This document shows, in pieces, positions 5,095-9,204 of a DNA stretch of 9,204 nucleotides. The DNA is from an archaeon (GTDB taxonomy: Archaea; Iainarchaeota; Iainarchaeia; Iainarchaeales; Iainarchaeaceae): contig JANLGZ010000108.1 in NCBI GenBank assembly GCA_024653905.1, positions 1 through 9,204 on the forward strand, read 5' to 3'. Below the pieces are notes generated by a model, which saw nothing but the letters and a program-made list of their open reading frames with translations, did no database searches and was not told the DNA's origin. The position numbers and the translations under genes are program-made. How positions within the stretch are numbered: the first letter of the stretch is position 1; each line of letters opens with the position of its first letter.

Positions 5095-5778
5095 ATGCAG
5101 GAAACCCTCAACTTTGGCAAAAGCGAAAAAAATAAACTAACAGAAATACTCACAAAATTTGAAGAGGGAAAAACAACTAATTATTTTGAAGAAAAACGTG
5201 CAAAGCATGAAGGGTGCACAATAACCCTTTATACTTCTGGAAAAATTTCAATTCAAGGAGAAAATGCTTCTAAAGTAAAGGATGAAATTCTTTCACAAAT
5301 GGGTTTGGAACAGGAACTCAGTATAGGAATAGATGAAACAGGAAGAGGCGAATTTGACGGACCGATGGTAATTTCTGGGGTTCTTGCAGACAACAATGAA
5401 CTGAGACAAATTAGAGATTCGAAAAAAACAAGGGATATTGCAAAGAAAGAAAAAATCGTTTCAGAAAAAATGTTAGGAGCAGTAACTGTTACACTTAATG
5501 CAGAACTCATTGATTTAGTTAGGAATAGTGGAAAAAACCTTAATGAACTGGAAGCGGAAACAATAGATAAAATTTCAGAAATATTATCAAATTATATGAG
5601 TGCAAAAATAATTGTAGATGGCGCGCCTTTGAAAGTCAAAAATAAAAAAATTATTTTTGAACCAAAAGCAGATGACCATGTTGCAAGTGTTGGGGCCGCA
5701 AGCATTATTGCAAAGCACGCTAGAAATAATTCAAGCGATAAAAAAACTAGAAAAACATGGAAGAGGAAAAGTGAATAA
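5095..5778 (+). CDS. Type 2 ribonuclease H, RNase HIII-like, with altered C-terminus
   Basis: This 227-residue protein is related to RNases HII/HIII, which cut RNA in RNA-DNA hybrids. Catalytic residues are visible: Asp80-Glu81 in GIDETGRGEFDGP, Asp175 in IIVDGAP and Asp193/194 in KADDHVASVGAASIIAKHA. Residues about 38-68 (TLYTSGKISIQGENASKV) resemble the TBP-like substrate-binding domain that marks RNase HIII, so rnhC-type is more likely than rnhB-type. After AKHA (residue 209) the sequence turns into low-complexity NNSSDKKTRKTWKRKSE. The next frame from 5723 instead gives a family-like helix, EIIQAIKKLEKHGRGKV and NKLSKKK, ending with TAA at 5795-5797. This points to a frameshift near 5720-5726, either a mutation or a sequencing error. 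Even the restored protein looks short at its C-terminus. Type 2 family call firm; HIII assignment moderate. Confidence 0.78.
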   Translation: MQETLNFGKSEKNKLTEILTKFEEGKTTNYFEEKRAKHEGCTITLYTSGKISIQGENASKVKDEILSQMGLEQELSIGIDETGRGEFDGPMVISGVLADNNELRQIRDSKKTRDIAKKEKIVSEKMLGAVTVTLNAELIDLVRNSGKNLNELEAETIDKISEILSNYMSAKIIVDGAPLKVKNKKIIFEPKADDHVASVGAASIIAKHARNNSSDKKTRKTWKRKSE

Positions 5779-5808
5779 ACTTAGCAAAAAAAAATAATGA
5801 GCAATAAT

Positions 5809-6006
5809 TTACTCGCTTATTTCTTCCCTTGAACCGTCTTCGTTGTACTTGTAGATTTTGTCTTCTTCTTCATCTAAAGTTTTTTTATGTGCACCATCAC
5901 AGAAAGGCTTGTTCTTTGAAAGACCGCACATGTAAATCCATTTTGATTCTTCACCAACTTTTATTTCCATAGGACCTTTATTTTCTTTTACAATTATTCT
6001 TGCCAT
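5809..6006 (-). CDS. CDGSH-type iron-sulfur domain protein, first cluster Cys replaced by Tyr
   Basis: This 65-residue single-domain protein matches the CDGSH core, which binds a [2Fe-2S] cluster through three Cys and one His. The core reads YMCGLSKNKPFCDGAH (about residues 25-40). The second Cys, third Cys and His are present, but the first ligand position of CxCGxS is Tyr (codon TAC). Cluster binding may therefore be altered or lost; small CDGSH proteins are thought to act in electron transfer or Fe-S/redox handling. The remainder is charged, with an acidic tail (LDEEEDKIYKYNEDGSREEISE). Translation signal is clear: AAGGTGAT ends 3 nt before the ATG. It is the last gene of the leftward group and converges on the RNase H gene. 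Confidence 0.87.
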   Translation of the reverse strand: MARIIVKENKGPMEIKVGEESKWIYMCGLSKNKPFCDGAHKKTLDEEEDKIYKYNEDGSREEISE

Positions 6007-6009
6007 AAT

Positions 6010-6017
6010 ATCACCTT
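6010..6017 (-). promoter_or_regulatory. Shine-Dalgarno of the CDGSH gene
   Basis: The minus strand reads AAGGTGAT three bases before the ATG, complementary to an archaeal 16S 3' end of the AUCACCUCC type. It shows that leadered, SD-guided initiation is used alongside leaderless starts in this genome. Confidence 0.65.
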
Positions 6018-6077
6018 AATACAATTAGATTCAAGAGAATTATAAACGAGTTATACAAGAATTTAAAAAATTATAAT

Positions 6078-6527
6078 TTAGGCTTTTGACCTGTAAACCA
6101 TTGCATGAAGTTCTTTAGGGGAAAGTTTTTTTGGTTTATTTTTTCCATTGCCTCTGAAAGAACGTGATTTTACAGTTATATTATTATCCTGTATTTCAGC
6201 AAGAATTTCTTTAATACCGATTATTTCAGCTTCAACAGTTGAACGAAAATTATCAAGCAATTCAACCTTTCTTTTGAAAGAAGGACTTACTCCTTGAGAG
6301 GTTGAGCTTTCTAATTGGTGTTCAATAATCTGGATTCTCTTATGTGCTAATTCAACTTTTTTTTCAAGAGGCATTAAATTAACGGTTTGCTGTGGCTGAA
6401 TAACCAAAACTTCAGGCTCAGCTTCCTCAATAACCTGCCTTGGTTTGGCTGAACCTACAAAAAACAACAATACATTTCCAAAAATTAATGAAACAATTAA
6501 TACGCCTAAAAACATTGTCACTGCCAT
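6078..6527 (-). CDS. Membrane-anchored coiled-coil protein, unknown function
   Basis: I do not recognise a family for this 149-residue protein. Residues 1-26 form one hydrophobic helix (MFLGVLIVSLIFGNVLLFFVG), a probable transmembrane anchor or uncleaved signal. An acidic, proline-containing linker follows (about 30-50). Next comes a predicted coiled coil (about 53-110, e.g. LEKKVELAHKRIQIIEHQLE and RSTVEAEIIGIKEILAEIQ), interrupted by a Ser/Gly-rich hinge near STSQGVSP. The C-terminal 30 residues are strongly basic (RSFRGNGKNKPKKLSP). This resembles a short scaffold with a possible nucleic-acid or lipid contact at its basic end, but that is inference only. It lies 27 nt downstream of the TatD gene in the same direction, and has its own TATA-like box at the right distance for a leaderless start. 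Confidence 0.7.
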   Translation of the reverse strand: MAVTMFLGVLIVSLIFGNVLLFFVGSAKPRQVIEEAEPEVLVIQPQQTVNLMPLEKKVELAHKRIQIIEHQLESSTSQGVSPSFKRKVELLDNFRSTVEAEIIGIKEILAEIQDNNITVKSRSFRGNGKNKPKKLSPKELHAMVYRSKA

Positions 6528-6550
6528 ACTAAAGGATTGGTTTGAAAAGT

Positions 6551-6560
6551 TATTTTAAAT
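6551..6560 (-). promoter_or_regulatory. TATA-like box of the coiled-coil protein gene
   Basis: The minus strand reads ATTTAAAATA, centred about 28 nt upstream of the ATG at 6527 and overlapping the TatD stop codon. The spacing equals that of the other leaderless promoters here, so the gene may be transcribed independently of tatD. Overlap with a TAA stop makes a chance match possible. Confidence 0.4.
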
Positions 6561-7301
6561 GTTGTTACCGAACAAAGCATTAAAATTTCTGCCAGTAACC
6601 TCTGAAACAACCTCAAAATCAACCCCTTTAAGTTCAGCTACTTTCTCACAAACCTTCGGAATCCAGGAAGGTTCAGATTGTTCTCCATTAAAAGAAACAG
6701 GAGCATCTGTTTCCAATAAAAGGTTTTCAAGAGGTGTTTCCTTTACAATCTCTGCTGAGGGTAAATCATTCAGTATAATCGGACCGCAGGAAAGGTAATA
6801 ACCTAAAGAAACTGCACGAGTAGATGTTTTTTTGCTGTTAGTAAACCAGTGCATAAGCACTTTTTTAGCCTGCATTCCCTCTAAAATGTCAAGGCACTGG
6901 GTTTCAGCATACCTTGCATGCACAACACAAGGGAGATTGTTCGAGATAGCCAAATCCACAAAATGCCTGAATAAATGCTCCTGAAACTCTTTTTGGGTTT
7001 CGTCAGCATATTTATGATCAAGGCCTATTTCTCCAATAGCTGTTGCTTTTGAAAGGTTATTTTTAATCAGTTCAAAAGCCTCTTTTTGGTCAGTTTCACT
7101 CATTTTAAGCAAATCAACAGGATGAATTCCCAGAGCAATTTTTACATTTGGGAATTTTTCAGCAAGAAGCAGGTTTGCCTCAATACTCTTTTTGCCTGTT
7201 GCATTGGAAAGAACCAGTTCCACATTCTTTTTTTTTGCGTTTTCCATTATTTCAGCAGGATTTTTGAACCAATCCAAGTGACAATGTGAATCAACTAACA
7301 A
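6555..7301 (-). CDS. tatD: TatD-family metal-dependent hydrolase (DNase-like)
   Basis: This TIM-barrel amidohydrolase of about 248 residues is normal in length for TatD. Metal ligands are visible, numbered from the TTG at 7301: His6 and His8 in DSHCHLD, Glu91 in GEIGLD, His128 in CVVHAR, His151 in LMHWF and Asp199 in LETDAP. TatD proteins are 3'-5' exonucleases or DNA-repair/quality-control hydrolases in studied cases; the substrate here is not shown by sequence. Two starts compete. A GTG at 7310 gives MGILLVDSHCHLD, but it lies inside AGGTGG. TTG at 7301 has this AGGTGG as a Shine-Dalgarno 5 nt upstream and gives (M)LVDSHCHLD, which matches the usual family N-terminus, so I prefer TTG. It is the first gene of the leftward group and divergent from the thioredoxin-like gene. 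Confidence 0.92.
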   Translation of the reverse strand: MLVDSHCHLDWFKNPAEIMENAKKKNVELVLSNATGKKSIEANLLLAEKFPNVKIALGIHPVDLLKMSETDQKEAFELIKNNLSKATAIGEIGLDHKYADETQKEFQEHLFRHFVDLAISNNLPCVVHARYAETQCLDILEGMQAKKVLMHWFTNSKKTSTRAVSLGYYLSCGPIILNDLPSAEIVKETPLENLLLETDAPVSFNGEQSEPSWIPKVCEKVAELKGVDFEVVSEVTGRNFNALFGNNI

Positions 7302-7306
7302 TATAC

Positions 7307-7312
7307 CCACCT
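7307..7312 (-). promoter_or_regulatory. Shine-Dalgarno of tatD (supports a TTG start)
   Basis: The minus strand reads AGGTGG, then 5 nt (GTATA), then TTG at 7301. The site contains the alternative GTG start at 7310, which would have no ribosome site of its own. Confidence 0.5.
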
Positions 7313-7321
7313 TTTATAAAA
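7312..7321 (+). promoter_or_regulatory. TATA box for the thioredoxin-like gene / MTase operon
   Basis: TTTTATAAAA in the divergent gap predicts + strand transcription from about 7342, leaving a short leader before the start at 7366 or 7372. The sequence is symmetric, but it lies too close to tatD to serve that gene. The tatD promoter is more likely the AT-rich stretch near 7328-7340. Confidence 0.4.
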
Positions 7322-7371
7322 TTTCTCTAACATAATCGATAAAGAACAAAAAACATATATGGTTGATGCAA

Positions 7372-8553
7372 ATGCCCGAGAACAAAGAAATGAAAAAAAC
7401 TGAAGAAACTAATCAGGCAACTGTTCAAAATACACTTAATAAAGAACAGTTCATGAAAACCGGTACAAAAAAACCTGAAAAAAATACAGGAATGCCAGTT
7501 TACTTGATGGCAATGCTTGTTTTACTTGGACTTTTAATCGGCTTTGGAGCCAACATATTATTTTTTCCTCAGTCTGAAAACCCAAACACAATTACTCCTG
7601 ATTTGAATGTTAATGATACTGAATACAGAACCGTTCCGATTACAATGGTTTATGCGAATGATTGTATTGCGTGCAGAAAAACAAACACAATAGAAGAACT
7701 TTTTATTATAAGGCAAATCCCATACAAAATAACTGAAGTGGAAATTAATTCAGAGGAAGGAAAGGCATTACAGCAGCAGTTTAATCTTAAAACTCTCCCA
7801 ACTGCACTTATTGATGCTGAAAAAATAAAATTCTATCCTTCAACTAAAACAAATTTTGACGGAGTTTTCAAAATACAAAACAACAGGTACATTGCACCCG
7901 AATTAAACCTGAATGAAAATACTTATTATCCAAGTTATTATATTGAAAAACCTGTTGAATTTTGCAATTCAGAAAAACCAACAATAGTTCAATTTGATGA
8001 TTATTATTCAAACGAAAGTATCAATGCAAAAAATACGTTTTATGATTTTATGAATGATTTTAATCAAATCGTTGATTTCAAATTCAGTTTTGCACAACTT
8101 GTTTCAAGAGATGAAAATGCGATTATTGGAAATCTTTTCCTTACCTGTGCAGGCGAACAAAATAAATATGCTGAACTTGAACAAAAAATCACAGGAATTT
8201 ACTGCAACAATCCATTCAAAGGAGATGAGGAAATCATTACAATTCCTGAAATAATGGGTTGTAGAACACTAAGCGAACATTACGGAACGCCTTTAAGCCA
8301 GTTTGAATTAGATGTTGCTTTGGGAAGAACAAGTATTGATGCTAATTCATTCATAACCTGCATAGAAAAGAAAGATGTTTTACTTAACAATGCAGAAAAT
8401 ACTGCAAAAGATTTAGGATTGACAAAAATTCCCCCAGGAGGAATATTTTTGATTGATTGTGAAGAAACAACTTCTTTAACAAATTTAAAGAAAGACTTTT
8501 GCAATAAACACCCTGAAATAGAGGCCTGTTCTAATGAAGGAACAGAACAATAG
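7372..8553 (+). CDS. Membrane-anchored Cys-rich protein with two thioredoxin-fold domains (DsbA/Trx-like)
   Basis: This protein has 393 residues. A Lys/Glu-rich cytoplasmic stretch (1-40) is followed by one transmembrane helix (about 41-65, YLMAMLVLLGLLIGFGANI), so the bulk should face outside. Domain 1 (about 85-175) begins with strand VPITMVYAND, then the redox motif CIAC (Cys98, Cys101), and ends with the cis-proline-type KTLPTALID, a thioredoxin/glutaredoxin fold. Domain 2 (about 190-385) starts like a DsbA/DsbG domain (KPTIVQFDDYYSNES) but lacks CxxC; it has a long helical insert and ends with KIPPGGIFLID at the expected cis-Pro place. There are ten cysteines in all, eight of them after CIAC, suggesting structural disulfides. 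Likely roles are disulfide exchange or protein folding outside the cell. ATG 7366 is an alternative start; GGTTGAT before 7372 is a weak ribosome site. The next gene overlaps its end by 20 nt. Confidence 0.8.
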   Translation: MPENKEMKKTEETNQATVQNTLNKEQFMKTGTKKPEKNTGMPVYLMAMLVLLGLLIGFGANILFFPQSENPNTITPDLNVNDTEYRTVPITMVYANDCIACRKTNTIEELFIIRQIPYKITEVEINSEEGKALQQQFNLKTLPTALIDAEKIKFYPSTKTNFDGVFKIQNNRYIAPELNLNENTYYPSYYIEKPVEFCNSEKPTIVQFDDYYSNESINAKNTFYDFMNDFNQIVDFKFSFAQLVSRDENAIIGNLFLTCAGEQNKYAELEQKITGIYCNNPFKGDEEIITIPEIMGCRTLSEHYGTPLSQFELDVALGRTSIDANSFITCIEKKDVLLNNAENTAKDLGLTKIPPGGIFLIDCEETTSLTNLKKDFCNKHPEIEACSNEGTEQ

Positions 8554-9133
8554 TGTTTTTCTTTTCAGAAACGAAAAATATTCGTGTTCAAAAACAGTTT
8601 ATTACCCCTCTGAAGATTCTTATTTTTTAGCAGAGTATATTAAAATTGCAAAAAATTCTTTTGTAATTGATGTCGGATGCGGTTCAGGAATACAATCAAT
8701 AAATGCGTTAATGCAGGGTGCTTCAAAAGTAACTGCTATTGACCTTAATGAAAATGCACTTGAATCAACAAAAAATAATTGCAAACAAGCAGGGTTTGCA
8801 AAAAAAATCTCTGTTTTAAAATCAAATTTGTTTGAAAACTATTCAGGAAAAAAAGCAGACACCATAATATTTAACCCCCCATATGTAATCAGTGATGAAA
8901 TAAAATACTTAGATTTGGACGGCGGGAAAAAAGGAAGAGAAACATTAGATAGGTTTCTCAAACAATTCCCAAAACACCTGAAAAAAGAAGGGGTTTGTTT
9001 TTTTCTGCAGACCGATTTAAATGGTTACAAAGAAACTGAAAAAACTCTGAAATCAATGGGATTTAAGCACAAAATTGTTGCTAAAAAAAGAACTTTCTTT
9101 GAAGAACTTGCGGTTTTCAAAGCCGAATATTAA
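8534..9133 (+). CDS. HemK2/Mtq2-like protein-(glutamine-N5) methyltransferase
   Basis: This is a 199-residue class I methyltransferase. The order of motifs is that of archaeal/eukaryotic HemK2 (Mtq2): substrate-side VYYPSEDSYFLAEYI (residues 22-36), SAM motif I DVGCGSG (46-52), acidic AIDLNENAL with Asp70, and NPPY (114-117), the motif that positions the amide of glutamine. Known relatives methylate the Gln of the GGQ loop in class I release factor (aRF1/eRF1), often with a Trm112 partner; neither partner is in this window. The length near 200 residues fits the stand-alone archaeal form rather than bacterial PrmC with its extra N-terminal domain. The ATG lies 20 nt inside the preceding gene, with GAGG upstream, so the two are probably translationally coupled. 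Substrate is inferred from family only. Confidence 0.88.
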   Translation: MKEQNNSVFLFRNEKYSCSKTVYYPSEDSYFLAEYIKIAKNSFVIDVGCGSGIQSINALMQGASKVTAIDLNENALESTKNNCKQAGFAKKISVLKSNLFENYSGKKADTIIFNPPYVISDEIKYLDLDGGKKGRETLDRFLKQFPKHLKKEGVCFFLQTDLNGYKETEKTLKSMGFKHKIVAKKRTFFEELAVFKAEY

Positions 9134-9177
9134 TTTTAAGCCAAACCTTATTTTACATTATTTTTCCAAACAGTAGG

Positions 9178-9203
9178 AGGAGTAGGTTTCTAATCCTTTT
9201 TTT
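9178..9203 (+). terminator. Weak stem-loop and T7 tract downstream of the methyltransferase
   Basis: AGGA (9178-9181) can pair with TCCT (9194-9197), with an inner AG/CT pair and a small internal loop, and a run of seven T follows (9197-9203). A T-tract of this length is a good archaeal termination signal; the stem is poor. The 45 nt before it are T-rich with no gene seen, and the window ends here. Confidence 0.35.
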
Positions 9204-9204
9204 G

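Noticed and set aside
4956..5153. 65-codon minus-strand frame across the J-domain/RNase H divergent gap
   Set aside because: It overlaps the RNase H start and promoter, shows no domain, and has no upstream TATA or Shine-Dalgarno at fitting distance.
1..9204. CRISPR array, insertion sequence or transposase
   Set aside because: No regularly spaced direct repeats, no terminal inverted repeats with a transposase frame; the four-copy element is irregularly spaced, 0.7-3.2 kb apart.

Overview
The window looks like an AT-rich, gene-dense archaeal chromosome segment, possibly from a small-genome (DPANN-type) lineage. Three kinds of evidence point to Archaea. Several start codons have a TTTTAAA-like TATA box centred about 26-28 nt upstream, which implies leaderless mRNAs. 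Other genes carry GGTGAT/AGGTGG-type Shine-Dalgarno sequences. The gene content includes a PIN/RHH toxin-antitoxin pair, a HemK2/Mtq2-like release-factor methylase and an ArsM of archaeal/bacterial type. The exact lineage cannot be fixed from this sequence alone.

Left part (1-2678, all + strand) is accessory in character. It holds the 3' part of a Fic-domain protein cut by the window edge, a VapB-VapC toxin-antitoxin pair with overlapping genes, a YdeI/OmpD-associated family protein and an ArsM-type arsenite methyltransferase. The gaps Fic|VapB, VapC|YdeI and YdeI|ArsM each contain one copy of a short conserved intergenic element with the core GGTTCNAACNGACGRCA. A fourth copy lies in front of the RNase H gene near 5.05 kb. 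All four copies have the same orientation and sit 30-67 nt ahead of a + strand start codon.

Middle part (2778-5797): a two-nucleotide-binding-domain ABC-F ATPase (+) ends 9 nt from a convergent small protein with a C-terminal J-domain (-). This is followed by a divergent type 2 RNase H (+) that has an apparent N-terminal TBP-like domain as in RNase HIII. Its catalytic residues are intact, but its C-terminus looks frameshifted.

Right part (5809-9204): a leftward group encodes a TatD-family hydrolase, a membrane-anchored coiled-coil protein of unknown function, and a CDGSH iron-sulfur protein in which the first cluster cysteine appears to be tyrosine. Divergent from these is a rightward two-gene operon: a membrane-anchored, cysteine-rich protein with two thioredoxin-like domains, overlapping by 20 nt a Mtq2/HemK2-like protein-glutamine methyltransferase. 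A weak stem-loop plus T-tract closes the window.

No CRISPR array, tRNA, rRNA or transposase was seen. The most interesting unexplained signal is the four-copy intergenic element. The RNase HIII-like gene and the CDGSH ligand substitution come next.
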